NCBI RefSeq assembly: GCF_050942425.1
Contig: NZ_CP192063.1
Span: 10,664,001 to 10,728,000 of the forward strand
Length of the DNA: 64,000 nucleotides
Source of the DNA: Actinoallomurus sp050942425
Lineage (GTDB): Bacteria > Actinomycetota > Actinomycetes > Streptosporangiales > Streptosporangiaceae
Direction: 5' to 3'
Shown: one piece after another, positions 33,047-42,615 of the stretch
Position numbering within the stretch: position 1 is the stretch's first letter
How the letters are laid out: each line of letters begins with the position of its first letter
Program-made: the position numbers and the translations under genes
Notes under the pieces: generated by a model
The model's database searches: none
Told to the model about the DNA's origin: nothing
What the model saw: only the letters and a program-made list of their open reading frames with translations

Positions 33047-35065
33047 ATGGACCTCACGGGTAAGAAGATCGTTTTCAGCGGCAAATTCCATGGCCTGTCC
33101 CGGGACGAGGCGACGGCGCACGCCGAGGCGTTGGGCGCCACCGTCCAGAAGACCCCGTCGCCGAAGGTCGACCTGGTCTTCCGTAGCCGCGATTCCGGCC
33201 TCCACTACGGCAAGGTCATCGGCGTCCCGGTCCTGACCGAGGCCGCGTTCCGCCACCTGCTGCCCGACGACCGGCCCGCCGAGCCTCCGGCCGTGTTCAC
33301 CGATCCCGCCGCGATCGCCGAGGCCGACGCCGACAAGCTGCGCGCGATCCTGGAGGCCGCCGACTGGACGGCGTTCACCCCCGACCGCGACCTGCTCGGG
33401 TTGCGCACGCGGCTCGCCGAGATCGAGGCGTCGCAAGGGATCACCGAAGCACACCGGCTCGCCACCGCGCGGATCACCGGAGCGAAGGACGCCGCCCGCC
33501 TCCACCACCCCTACGTCCACATCGGGGACGTCCGCTCCGCCGCGTTGAGCCCCTGCGGCCGCTGGCTCGCCGTCGGCAGCGGAATCGAGATCCCCGGAGA
33601 GGGCTCGCCCAGCAGCGACTGGGAGCGTTCCTACCGCCACGGCGGCACCCTCCAGATCTTCGAAGTGGCCACCGGCCGGTCGGTCAACGGAATGCGCAAC
33701 TCCAACGCCATCAGCGGCGGCGTCGGCTGGGACGACTACCGGGGTGCCCTGCGCTGGTCGGCCGACTCGACCCGCCTCGCCGCCGCGTACAACACCAACG
33801 TCATCGGCGTCTGGGATCCCTTCGACGACTACGCCTACCCGATCGCGAGCGCGGCCCTCACCGACGGCGCCTCCCGCCCGCCCCAGTTCGGCTTCAGCCC
33901 GGACGGGTGCAGCGTGTGGGTGGACGTCCGCACCGACGGCGTCGTGTGGGGCGCGATCGCCAACGTCGAACGCGGCGACGTGATCTGGGATCCCGGCTAC
34001 GGCACCAGGAAGCGGCCCTACGGCGGCGACTTCACCACCCTCGCCGAGGACGCCCCCGGGCATGTCGCCGAGGCCCTCGGTCCGCGCTTCGACAGCGAAT
34101 CCACCTTCTCCGTCGAATGGTGCCCCGGTTGGTCGCCCGACGGCCGTTTCCTGCGCTTCGTGAGCGCCGACTTCGTCTTCGCCGTCGACACCGCCGACGG
34201 CCGTGTCGCCTGGATCCTCAAACACGGCGGTCGCGCCGACCACTGGGCCACCGAGGTCCCCGTCGAGTTCAGCCCGTGCGGGCGGTACGTCGCCTGCACC
34301 GGACGCGATGGCGTCCTCATCGCCGACGCGGTGACCGGCGAGGTTCTCGCCCGTCACGAAATCACTGCCGAAGGCCTCGTCTGGTCGCCCGACGGCGAAC
34401 GGGTCGCGGCGCTCGCCAACGGCGTGGCCGTGCACCTGATCGACGTGGGCGAGGAGCGAAGGCGCGGCATGCGCGCCGGGCCGCGCGCTCGCTGCGCGAA
34501 GATGCCCGACGCCCTCGGCTTCGCCTGGTCGCCCGACGGGACCCGAGGCGTCGTCCGCACCGCCGAGGGGGCCGAGGTCTGGTCGCTGGCGGGCGAGCCG
34601 GAGCGGCTGGCCGTGGTCGACGCCCCCGAGGACGCCTGCGGCGTGCTGTGGGGCGCGGGCGATGTCATCGTCCTCATCGGGCCGGAGACGGTCCGTTTCA
34701 CCCGCCCGGACGGGACGGCCGTCGGCGAGGTCGCCTTTCATGCCGCCGCGACCGGTCGCAGGCCGCTCGAACGCGGTGGCACGGACCACGGTGACTACTA
34801 CCACATCAACCCGACCTTCCCGCTCGACGAGCAGACCCACGCGGTCGCCTTCGACCGCGAGGACCTGGTCATCGCGCCGGCCGGCCGGGAGTCCGAGGTG
34901 GACGCCAAGGTGGCCTGGACGGTCGGCTCCCGTTACTCCTGGCCGCTGCGCTGGGGTGCCACGAGGTTCGCCGCCGACACACGCGAGGCCTACGATCACG
35001 CCGTTGCCGAGGATTGGTCGCTGCGCTACACCCTCGCCGACGTTCTCGGCGTCCAGCGGGACTGA
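33047..35065 (+). CDS. BRCT domain fused to WD40-like beta-propeller
   Basis: 672 residues. Residues 1-75 form a BRCT domain (LTGKKIVFSGKFHGLSRDEA, HAEALGATVQKTPSPKVDLVF, then PVLTEAAFRHLL), as in DNA ligase LigA. A helical linker follows (about 80-155), then at least six WD40-like blades from about 160 to 640, recognisable by repeated SPCGRW, SADSTR, SPDGCS, SPDGRF, SPCGRY and SPDGER/SPDGTR turns. No signal peptide. The combination suggests binding of DNA ends or poly-ADP-ribose/phosphate plus a protein-interaction platform; function unknown. ATG at 33047 lacks an SD and may be leaderless. Confidence 0.75.
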   Translation: MDLTGKKIVFSGKFHGLSRDEATAHAEALGATVQKTPSPKVDLVFRSRDSGLHYGKVIGVPVLTEAAFRHLLPDDRPAEPPAVFTDPAAIAEADADKLRAILEAADWTAFTPDRDLLGLRTRLAEIEASQGITEAHRLATARITGAKDAARLHHPYVHIGDVRSAALSPCGRWLAVGSGIEIPGEGSPSSDWERSYRHGGTLQIFEVATGRSVNGMRNSNAISGGVGWDDYRGALRWSADSTRLAAAYNTNVIGVWDPFDDYAYPIASAALTDGASRPPQFGFSPDGCSVWVDVRTDGVVWGAIANVERGDVIWDPGYGTRKRPYGGDFTTLAEDAPGHVAEALGPRFDSESTFSVEWCPGWSPDGRFLRFVSADFVFAVDTADGRVAWILKHGGRADHWATEVPVEFSPCGRYVACTGRDGVLIADAVTGEVLARHEITAEGLVWSPDGERVAALANGVAVHLIDVGEERRRGMRAGPRARCAKMPDALGFAWSPDGTRGVVRTAEGAEVWSLAGEPERLAVVDAPEDACGVLWGAGDVIVLIGPETVRFTRPDGTAVGEVAFHAAATGRRPLERGGTDHGDYYHINPTFPLDEQTHAVAFDREDLVIAPAGRESEVDAKVAWTVGSRYSWPLRWGATRFAADTREAYDHAVAEDWSLRYTLADVLGVQRD

Positions 35066-35104
35066 CGCATCTCAGGCGGCAGGCGAGACCGCTCCGGGCC
35101 GTGG

Positions 35105-35449
35105 TCACAGGTCGCCGCGGTACCAGGCGTCGACCTCGGCGTCGAGGGCCACCTGGTCGAGCCGGGGCGCCTCGGCATTCTCGGCCCACCGCCGGATGAG
35201 GCGGGCGAGGACGCCCACGGTCTGGTCGGTCACGGCCTGATGGACGGCGAAGAACGTGGCGATCGGCCCGGTGACCGGATCGTCGACGTCGCAGCGGGCG
35301 CACAGCAGGATCTCCGTCGTGCCGCCGACTTCGATGCCCTGCTCGGTCCGCCAGCCGTGGGGAACCCGCAGTGCGGCGAGGATGTCCCCGGCGCACCGCG
35401 GGCACGCCCGGGAGATCGGGAGCGGATGGCGCGTGGGCTCGGCGGTCAT
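35105..35449 (-). CDS. DUF6300-type small zinc-binding protein coupled to dnaE1
   Basis: 114 residues. Two CxxC pairs, CPRC near residue 16 and CARC near residue 50, probably bind one zinc; the spacing and GGTTEILLCARCD fit the actinobacterial DUF6300 family. The C-terminal half is helical. The ATG at 35449 overlaps the dnaE1 stop (ATGA). Function unknown; coupling to the replicative polymerase is notable but may be local. Confidence 0.75.
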   Translation of the reverse strand: MTAEPTRHPLPISRACPRCAGDILAALRVPHGWRTEQGIEVGGTTEILLCARCDVDDPVTGPIATFFAVHQAVTDQTVGVLARLIRRWAENAEAPRLDQVALDAEVDAWYRGDL

Positions 35450-38400
35450 GCGCCGATCGCGTTCGCGCCGAGCAGGGACTTGATGTCCCCGAAGAACGAC
35501 GGTTCCGGCTGGACGCGGAACCGGTCGAGGTCGATCAGCAGCCCCTTCGTGCCCGGACGCCGAGGCTGCAGCCTCAGGTGCACGGGAGCGCGGCCGGGGT
35601 GGGAGTCCAGGATGCGCTTCAGCTCCCGGACCACGTCGGCGGACACCCGGGCCTCCGGAAGGGAGATCACCACGGGCGGCTCACCGTCGCTCACCTGAGA
35701 GACGTCGAGGACGGTGACCTCCTCCCCGTAGATGCTCAGCGTCTCGTCCCGGACGTTGATCCGGCCACGGATCGAGACGACCCGGTCCTCGGCCAGCGCC
35801 TCGCCGTAGAGGGCGTGGCTCTTGGGAAAGATCAGGCACTCCACGGACGCGTCGTGGTCCTCGAGGGTGACGATCGCCCAGGGGCTGCCCTGCTTGGTGA
35901 CCTTGCGCTGCAGGCCGGAGATGATCCCGGCGACCTGCGTGAACCCCTCCGTACGGCCGGAGGACAGCAGCCCGGCGAGCGTGGTGTCGCGGGCGGCCTC
36001 CAGGATCCGCTCGGCGCCGTCGAGGGGGTGCGAGGAGACGTACAGGCCGAGCATCTCCCGTTCGAACGTCAGCAGGGTGCTCTTGTCCCACTCGCCCTCG
36101 GGGATCGCGATGGAGAACGCGCCGCCGGCGTCGTCCTCGGGCTCGTCGATGCCCCCGAAGAGGGAGTCCTGGCCGCGGGCCTCGTTGCGTTTGACGTCGA
36201 TGACCGAGTCGATGGCCTGCTCGTGGATCATGACGAGGGCCTTGCGGTGGTGGCCGACGCCGTCGAACGCGCCGGCCTTGGCGAGGGATTCGATGACGCG
36301 CTTGTTGCAGACGCTCGCGGGGACCTTCGTCAGGAAGTCGTTGAAGCCGGTGTAGGCCCCCTGCTCCTTCCGGGCCTGGACGATCGCGTCGACGACGCCC
36401 GCGCCGACGTTGCGGATCGCGCCGAGCCCGAAGCGGATGTCCTTCCCGACGGCGGCGAAGTTCAGCACTGACTCGTTGACGTCGGGAGGCAGGACCTTGA
36501 TGCCGAGACGCCGGCAGTCCGACAGGTAGACCGCCATCTTGTCCTTGTCGTCGCCGACCGAGGTGAGCAGCGCGGCGAGGTACTCGGCCGGGTGGTTCGC
36601 CTTCAGGTAAGCGGTCCAGTAGGAGACGATGCCGTAGCCGGCGGTGTGGGACTTGTTGAACCCGTATCCGGAGAAGGGGACGAGGACGTCCCAGACGGCC
36701 TTGGTCGCCTCCGCGGAGAACCCGTTGCCGGCCATGCCCGCCGAGAACGTCTCCCACTGCTGGTCCAGGACCTCCTTCTTCTTCTTGCCCATCGCGCGGC
36801 GCAGCAGGTCGGCGCCGCCGAGGGAGTACCCGGCCAGCTCCCGGGCGATCGCCATGACCTGCTCCTGGAAGACCACCAGGTGGTAGGTGTCGCCCAGGAT
36901 CGGTTCGAGCGCCTCCTTCAGCTCCGGGTGGATCGGCTCGACCTCCTGCCGGCCGGTCTTGCGGAGCGCGTAGTTGGTGTGGGCGTTCATCTCCATCGGG
37001 CCCGGCCGGTACAGCGCGTTGACCGCGGCGATGTCGGTGAACGCCGTCGGCTGCATCAGCCGCAGCAGGATCCGCATCCCGCCGCTGTCGAGCTGGAACA
37101 CCCCGAGCGTGTCGCCCCGCGCCAACAGCTCGTACGTCGTCTTGTCGTCCAGGGGCACGTCGCGGATGTCGATCTCGATGCCCTTGTTGGCCCTGACGTT
37201 GGCGATGGCGTCGTTGATGACGGTCAGGTTGCGCAGGCCGAGGAAGTCCATCTTCAGCAGGCCCATGTCCTCGGCCTGGGTGAAGGGGAACCCGGTGATG
37301 ATCGGACCGTCGGCCTTCGGCCGTACGAGCGGGAGCACGTCGATCAGCGGATCGGACGAGAGGATCACGCCGGCGGCGTGGATGCCGGTGCCGCGGGTCA
37401 GGCCCTCGACGCCGACGGCGGTGTCGACGACCCGCTTGACGTCCGGCTCCTCCTCGTACATCTTCCGCAGTTCGGCGGCCTCACCGTGGCGCGGGTGGTT
37501 CTCGTCGTGGATCGCGGAGAGGGGGATCTCCTTGCCGCCGACGGCGGCCGGGAACGCCTTGGTGATGCGGTCGCCGAGCGCGTACGGGTAGCCGAGGACA
37601 CGGCAGGCGTCCTTGACGGCGGCCTTGGCCTTGATGGTGCCGAAGGTGACGATCTGGCAGACCCGGTCGTCGCCGTACTTGCGGGTGACGTAGTCGATCA
37701 TCTCGTCGCGGCGGCGGTCGTCGAAGTCGAGGTCGACGTCGGGCATGGTGACGCGCTCGGGGTTGAGGAACCGCTCGAAGATCAGTTTGTGCTCGATCGG
37801 GTCGAGCTCGGTGATCCCGGTGCAGTAGGCGACCATCGACCCGGTCGCCGATCCTCGGCCGGGTCCGAGGCCGATGCGGTTCTCGCGCGCGTACTGGCAG
37901 ATGTCGGCGACGACGAGGAAGTAGCCGGGGAAGCCCATGTCGTCGATGACGGACAGCTCGTAGTCGATGCGGTCCAGGACCTCCTGCGGCGGTTCGCCCT
38001 GGTAGCGGCGCCGCGCGCCGGCCAGGGTCTCCTTCCGCAGCCAGGACGACTCGGTCTGCCCCTCGGGCACGGGGAACTTCGGCATCAGGTCGCGGTGGGC
38101 GAAGACGTCGCCGTAGTCGCCGACGCGTTCGGCGATCAGGAGGGTGTTGTCGCAGGCGCCGGGGACCTCGCCGTCCCACAGGGACCGCATCTCCTCGGCG
38201 GTCTTGAGGTAGTAGCCGCTCCCGGAGAACCGGAAGCGGTTCTGGTCGGCGAGCTGCTTGCCGGTGCCTATGCACAGCAGCGCGTCGTGCGCGGCGGCCT
38301 GGTCCTCGGTCACGTAATGGGAGTCGTTCGTGGCCAGCGGCGGGATCCCGAGCTCCTTGCCGAGCCTCATCAGGTCCTCACGGACGCGGCGTTCGATCGC

Positions 38401-39009
38401 AAGGCCGTGGTCCATCAGCTCCAGGAAGTAGTTGTCCTTGCCGAAGATGTCCCGGTACGTCGCGGCGGCCTCGACCGCCTTGTCGTACTGGCCGAGCCGG
38501 ATCCGGGTCTGCACCGCGCCCGACGGGCAGCCGGTCGTGGCGATGATGCCCGTGCCGTGCTCGGCGAGCAGTTCGTCGTCCATCCGCGGGTACTTCTGGA
38601 CGTGGCCTTCGAGCCAGGCACGCGACTGGAGACGGAACAGGTTCCGCAGGCCCTCGGCGTCGGCGGCCCACATGGTCATGTGGGTGTACAGGCCGCGGCC
38701 GGAGACGTCGCCGCCCTCACCGGTGTCGTCGTTCGACTTACGCAGCGCGAGGTTGTCGGACCAGAACACCGACTGCTTGTGGAATCGCGACGCCGGGGCG
38801 ACGTACGCCTCGATGCCGATGATCGGCTTGACGCCCGCCTTGTCGGCCGAGTGGTAGAACTCGTACGCACCGTGCACGTTGCCGTGGTCGCTCATCGCGA
38901 CGGCGGGCATACCCAGCCGGTCGACCTCTCCCATGAGGCGCCCGACCTTCGCGGCGCCGTCGAGCATCGAGTACTCCGTATGTACATGCAGGTGGACGAA
39001 CGAACCCAC
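35446..39009 (-). CDS. dnaE1: DNA polymerase III alpha subunit (replicative DnaE1)
   Basis: 1187-residue catalytic subunit of the chromosomal replicase. The N-terminal PHP domain starts HLHVHTEYSMLDG (about 6-18) and retains its metal-binding histidines, consistent with the PHP proofreading exonuclease of actinobacterial DnaE1. The polymerase aspartates are in PDVDLDFDDRRR (about 420), and GRGSATGSMVAYCTGI is the palm motif. Helix-hairpin-helix, OB fold (AQVAGIISGLQRKVTKQGSPW) and C-terminal domains are complete. GTG at 39009 with AAGGGAG upstream. Essential housekeeping gene. Confidence 0.97.
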   Translation of the reverse strand: MGSFVHLHVHTEYSMLDGAAKVGRLMGEVDRLGMPAVAMSDHGNVHGAYEFYHSADKAGVKPIIGIEAYVAPASRFHKQSVFWSDNLALRKSNDDTGEGGDVSGRGLYTHMTMWAADAEGLRNLFRLQSRAWLEGHVQKYPRMDDELLAEHGTGIIATTGCPSGAVQTRIRLGQYDKAVEAAATYRDIFGKDNYFLELMDHGLAIERRVREDLMRLGKELGIPPLATNDSHYVTEDQAAAHDALLCIGTGKQLADQNRFRFSGSGYYLKTAEEMRSLWDGEVPGACDNTLLIAERVGDYGDVFAHRDLMPKFPVPEGQTESSWLRKETLAGARRRYQGEPPQEVLDRIDYELSVIDDMGFPGYFLVVADICQYARENRIGLGPGRGSATGSMVAYCTGITELDPIEHKLIFERFLNPERVTMPDVDLDFDDRRRDEMIDYVTRKYGDDRVCQIVTFGTIKAKAAVKDACRVLGYPYALGDRITKAFPAAVGGKEIPLSAIHDENHPRHGEAAELRKMYEEEPDVKRVVDTAVGVEGLTRGTGIHAAGVILSSDPLIDVLPLVRPKADGPIITGFPFTQAEDMGLLKMDFLGLRNLTVINDAIANVRANKGIEIDIRDVPLDDKTTYELLARGDTLGVFQLDSGGMRILLRLMQPTAFTDIAAVNALYRPGPMEMNAHTNYALRKTGRQEVEPIHPELKEALEPILGDTYHLVVFQEQVMAIARELAGYSLGGADLLRRAMGKKKKEVLDQQWETFSAGMAGNGFSAEATKAVWDVLVPFSGYGFNKSHTAGYGIVSYWTAYLKANHPAEYLAALLTSVGDDKDKMAVYLSDCRRLGIKVLPPDVNESVLNFAAVGKDIRFGLGAIRNVGAGVVDAIVQARKEQGAYTGFNDFLTKVPASVCNKRVIESLAKAGAFDGVGHHRKALVMIHEQAIDSVIDVKRNEARGQDSLFGGIDEPEDDAGGAFSIAIPEGEWDKSTLLTFEREMLGLYVSSHPLDGAERILEAARDTTLAGLLSSGRTEGFTQVAGIISGLQRKVTKQGSPWAIVTLEDHDASVECLIFPKSHALYGEALAEDRVVSIRGRINVRDETLSIYGEEVTVLDVSQVSDGEPPVVISLPEARVSADVVRELKRILDSHPGRAPVHLRLQPRRPGTKGLLIDLDRFRVQPEPSFFGDIKSLLGANAIGA

Positions 39010-39072
39010 CGGTCACTCCCTTAGGTTGTACGTCTCAGCGGCGTCCGCCATTCGACCGAAAGGGAGCCGGGG

Positions 39073-40080
39073 GTGTCCAACAACCGACACGCCGATCCGC
39101 GACAGCCATCGGTTGTGCACCGAGGTGAGCCGGACCTTCACCTCGCGGCCGTCCGCGCCTTCGTCGCCGTCGCCGAGGAGCGCTCCTTCAGCGAGGCGGC
39201 CGCCCGCCTCGGCCTGAGCCAGCAGGCGGTCTCCAAGCGCGTCGCACGGCTCGAAGCCGATCTCGGCACCGTGCTCTTCCACCGCTCGCACAGTGGAACC
39301 GAGGTGACCGAGGACGGCGCGTCGTTCCTCACGAACGCGCGTGCGCTCATCGCCCTCGCCGACCAGGCCGTCATGCTGCTGCGCGACCGGCGCCGGCCCC
39401 TGCGCATCGACGTGCACCGTAAATGGGTGGCGTCGATCGACATCGTCCGCGGATTCCACGAGGCCGCCGACGAGGTCGACCTGGAGATCGTGACCTTGAA
39501 CGGGCTCACCGAGGCACTGGCCGAACTGGCCCGCGGATCGATCGACGCCTTCCTCGGCCGAGCCACCAGGGAACTCGACGAGGACATCGAGTGCACACCC
39601 GCGTACCTCGAGCCGCTCCACCTCCTGGTCGGCCGTGGGCACCCGCTCGCCGACCGGCGTGAGGTGGCGATGTCCGAACTGGCGGGCACGACGATCTGGA
39701 TGCCGGGGATCGCCCGGCCGGACACCGAGTGGGCGGAGTTCTACCGCTTCCTCGGCGACGACTTCGCCGTAAAGTTCGACACGTCCGGCCTCCCCCTCTT
39801 CGGCCACGAGCACCTGGTGGAACGCGTCGCATCGGACGACCTGGCCACCTTCAACGGGGACCGGACCCGGCTGCCCTGGCGCCCCGACCTGGTCCAGATC
39901 CCCCTCACCGCGCCCACTCCCGCGTACCCGTGGTCGCTGCTGTGGCACGGCCGTAACCGCCATCCGGCGCTGCGCTCCCTGGTCTCCCACGTCACGGGGC
40001 GCTACCGGCCGTTCGACCCGCAGCGCCAGTGGATCCCCGTTCCCGACCGGTCCCGCTTCACCTCCCCGGCCCGATCGTGA
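39073..40080 (+). CDS. LysR-family transcriptional regulator
   Basis: 335 residues: about 25 extra residues, then a winged helix at 24-85 (AAVRAFVAVAEERSFSEAAARL, LSQQAVSKRVARLE shown separately) and an effector domain at about 108-300. GTG at 39073 with AGGGAG upstream. Divergent from dnaE1 across 63 bp and followed at 184 bp by an MFS exporter on the same strand, its likely target. Confidence 0.85.
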   Translation: MSNNRHADPRQPSVVHRGEPDLHLAAVRAFVAVAEERSFSEAAARLGLSQQAVSKRVARLEADLGTVLFHRSHSGTEVTEDGASFLTNARALIALADQAVMLLRDRRRPLRIDVHRKWVASIDIVRGFHEAADEVDLEIVTLNGLTEALAELARGSIDAFLGRATRELDEDIECTPAYLEPLHLLVGRGHPLADRREVAMSELAGTTIWMPGIARPDTEWAEFYRFLGDDFAVKFDTSGLPLFGHEHLVERVASDDLATFNGDRTRLPWRPDLVQIPLTAPTPAYPWSLLWHGRNRHPALRSLVSHVTGRYRPFDPQRQWIPVPDRSRFTSPARS

Positions 40081-40264
40081 AGCGGACGGTCAACAGTGCG
40101 TTGCCGAACTCGTCGTTGTTCGCCTAACGCGCTCCGTCCACGCTGATCACGGACACCCCTACGGCGGCCTGACCAGGCGCGCACGGTCGCGGTCAGCGAA
40201 CGGTGAGCGGACGGTGAGCGGCCCCGGCGAAGGTGTGTCCGTTCTCTCACGAAAGGACAGGGCC
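40081..40264. other. 184-bp gap with tandem 11-bp repeat
   Basis: This gap lies between the LysR gene and the MFS gene. A tandem duplication of ACGGTGAGCGG occupies 40200-40221, 44 bp before the MFS start; it could be a regulator's direct-repeat site. A weak TCCGT/ACGGA hairpin is at about 40135-40155. Confidence 0.45.
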
Positions 40265-41806
40265 GTGGACGTCAAGGCGGGCACGAAGGAATGGATCGGG
40301 CTGGCGGTGCTGGTGCTGCCGTGCCTGATCGTCTCGATGGACGTGAGTGTGCTGCTGTTCGGGATGCCGTTCATCAGCGCCGACCTCAAGCCGTCCGGCA
40401 CTCAGCTGTTGTGGATCATGGACATGTACGGCTTCGTGCTGGCCGGCATGTTGATCACCATGGGTGCGCTGGGCGACCGGATCGGCCGGCGCCGGCTGTT
40501 GCTCATCGGCGCCGTGGCCTTCAGCGCCGCGTCGGTCGCCGCCGCGTACTCCACCAGCGCCGGGATGCTCATCGGCGCTCGCGCGGTGCTGGGGCTGGCG
40601 GGCGCGACGTTGATGCCCTCGACGCTGGCGCTGATCCGCAACATGTTCCACGACGCCGGCCGGCGCAAGACCGCGATCGCGGTGTGGACCGGCGCCATGA
40701 CCGGCGGCGTCACCGTCGGACCGATCATCGGCGGTCTGCTGATGGACCACTTCTGGTGGGGCTCGGCGTTCCTGCTCAACCTGCCCGCGATGGCGCTGCT
40801 CCTGCTGCTGGGCCCCGCGCTGCTGCCGGAGTTCCGTAACCCCGCCGCCGGCCGGTTCGACCTGCTCGGCTCGCTGCTGTCGCTGGGCGCCGTGCTGCCG
40901 GCCATCTACGGCATCAAGGAACTCGCCGTGGACGGCTACGCGCTCGTCCCGGTACTCGCGATCGCCGTGGGTCTCGCCGTCGGGTTCGTCTTCTGGCACC
41001 GCCAGCGGACGACCGCCCACCCGCTGATCGACCTGCGGCTGTTCCGGCACCGGACCTACAGCGCGGCGGTGGGCGTCAACACGGTGACCAACTTCGCGAT
41101 GCTCGGCTTCAGCCTCTACACGATGCAGTACCTGCAGGTCGTCCAGGGCATGAGCCCGTTCAAGGCCTCGCTGTGGTCGCTGGCGGTCATGCCGTTCATC
41201 ATGGTCGCGATGACGATCGCCGGGATCGCCGCCAAGAAGGTCCGCCCCGCGTTCGTCATCACCACCGGGCTGCTGGTGTCGGCCTGCGGGCTGGCCGTGA
41301 CCACGCAGGTCCACGTCCACCAGAACCTGGCCGTCATCCTGACCGGCGCCGGGCTGCTCGCCGCCGGCATGCTGGTGTCCACCTCGCTGACCGCCGACAT
41401 GGTCCTGACCGCCGCCCCCGCCGAACAGGCCGGCGCCGCCTCGGCCGTCTCCGAGACCGGCAGCGAGTTGGGCGGGGCGCTCGGCTTCGCGATCCTCGGC
41501 TCGATCGGCACCGCGGTCTACCACCACCAGATGGCCGGCGTACGGGTGAGCGGCGTCCCCGCCGAGACGCTGCGCGCGGCCCGCGACACCCTCGGCAGCG
41601 CCGCCCACGTCCCCGGCCACGGCGGCCTGGCCCTCCTGGAGGCCGCCAAGACCGCCTTCACCCACGGCCTGAACGTCACCGGCCTGTCCGGCGGTGTCGT
41701 CCTGGCGGCCGCAGCTCTGATCACCCTCATCGTCCTCCGCGACGTCCCGGTCTCGGCCCCCGCGCCAGCCGAGGAGACACCCGAACTCGAGACGATCGGG
41801 CGATAG
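40265..41806 (+). CDS. DHA2-type (14-TM) MFS multidrug exporter
   Basis: 513 residues with 14 predicted membrane helices, as in QacA/EmrB/SmvA. D at the end of helix 1 (LIVSMDVSVLL), motif A GALGDRIGRRR between helices 2 and 3, and motif C-like GAMTGGVTVGPIIGGLL in helix 5 point to proton-driven drug export. The GTG at 40265 was chosen for AAAGGACAG upstream; an earlier ATG would add 17 hydrophilic residues. A strong terminator follows. Confidence 0.88.
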   Translation: MDVKAGTKEWIGLAVLVLPCLIVSMDVSVLLFGMPFISADLKPSGTQLLWIMDMYGFVLAGMLITMGALGDRIGRRRLLLIGAVAFSAASVAAAYSTSAGMLIGARAVLGLAGATLMPSTLALIRNMFHDAGRRKTAIAVWTGAMTGGVTVGPIIGGLLMDHFWWGSAFLLNLPAMALLLLLGPALLPEFRNPAAGRFDLLGSLLSLGAVLPAIYGIKELAVDGYALVPVLAIAVGLAVGFVFWHRQRTTAHPLIDLRLFRHRTYSAAVGVNTVTNFAMLGFSLYTMQYLQVVQGMSPFKASLWSLAVMPFIMVAMTIAGIAAKKVRPAFVITTGLLVSACGLAVTTQVHVHQNLAVILTGAGLLAAGMLVSTSLTADMVLTAAPAEQAGAASAVSETGSELGGALGFAILGSIGTAVYHHQMAGVRVSGVPAETLRAARDTLGSAAHVPGHGGLALLEAAKTAFTHGLNVTGLSGGVVLAAAALITLIVLRDVPVSAPAPAEETPELETIGR

Positions 41807-41815
41807 GGACGAGAG

Positions 41816-41856
41816 TCCCGTGCGATCGGCACCCCGGGCGTGCCGACCGCACGGGA
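41816..41856. terminator. Strong bidirectional hairpin after MFS gene
   Basis: 17-bp stem with one mismatch: TCCCGTGCGATCGGCAC pairs with GTGCCGACCGCACGGGA around a 7-nt loop. It starts 10 bp after the MFS stop and also ends the convergent lipoprotein gene. Confidence 0.85.
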
Positions 41857-41863
41857 TCCACGC

Positions 41864-42553
41864 TCAGCTGATCGGGGAATTCACATCGCCGGGGAGCACC
41901 AGCTGGGGAACCTGGCTGAAGCGCCAGCCCTTGCCGTCTCGGGTGAACACCCAGACCACGTCGAAGCGCTTGCCGGCCCACTTGGCGGGCGGCTTGGGAT
42001 GAACCGCTCCCATGGCGGCGACGATGTCCGGGATCGCGCTGTGCTCCCAGCAGACCAGGACGTTCCCGTGAGCGGAGGCGAGCTTCTTGCCGAGCGCGGC
42101 CTCGTCGCCCTTGCCGTAGGAGAGCTTCGGCTGCTGCCCGAGCTCGGCCGCCAGCGGCGTTATCGTCTCGCTGTGACGCAGGCTCTTGTCACCGTTCGGG
42201 CGGGCCGCGTAGATGGTGGCGGGGCGCACCAGCCCGGCGCGGAGGCTCCCCTTCCGGGGGGCGAAGAGATCTACCAGTGCGCCTGCCCGCTGCCATCCGC
42301 GTACGGTGAGCGATCCGTCGTTCACCTGGCCGTCCTCGGTGACACCGAACGGAGCGCCCTTCGCCGCCGGCTTCTCCCCATGACGGATGATCATTACGGT
42401 GTCGGCGCCCACGGCCGACTCGCCGTCGCTCGCCGAGGTGCCGACGACATTCCTCGATCTGCCGTCACATCCCGCGGCGAGCGGTACGGCCGCCACCGCG
42501 CCACCGGCGGTCAGCAGGCGCAGCAGAGAACGGCGAGAAGTGGCAGGGTCCAT
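41864..42553 (-). CDS. Exported histidine phosphatase-like lipoprotein
   Basis: 229 residues. The N-terminus has SRRSLLRLL, resembling a twin-arginine signal, and a lipobox PLAAGC ending at C29, so export as a lipoprotein is likely. VMIIRHGEKP (H58) is the histidine phosphatase signature, and VLVCWEHSAIPD near residue 165 would supply the second histidine. Family members include phytase- and SixA-like enzymes; substrate unknown. ATG at 42553. Confidence 0.75.
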   Translation of the reverse strand: MDPATSRRSLLRLLTAGGAVAAVPLAAGCDGRSRNVVGTSASDGESAVGADTVMIIRHGEKPAAKGAPFGVTEDGQVNDGSLTVRGWQRAGALVDLFAPRKGSLRAGLVRPATIYAARPNGDKSLRHSETITPLAAELGQQPKLSYGKGDEAALGKKLASAHGNVLVCWEHSAIPDIVAAMGAVHPKPPAKWAGKRFDVVWVFTRDGKGWRFSQVPQLVLPGDVNSPIS

Positions 42554-42615
42554 CGGTGCTCCTTGTCAGTACGCTCGGCGGCACCCGAAACCGTCCGGAG
42601 CCGCAGCGGTCTCCT

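Noticed and set aside
36592..39024. An 810-codon plus-strand frame opposite dnaE1
   Set aside because: Composition is Val/Asp/Arg/Gly/His-rich, typical of antisense GC frames; no motif, and dnaE1 is certain.
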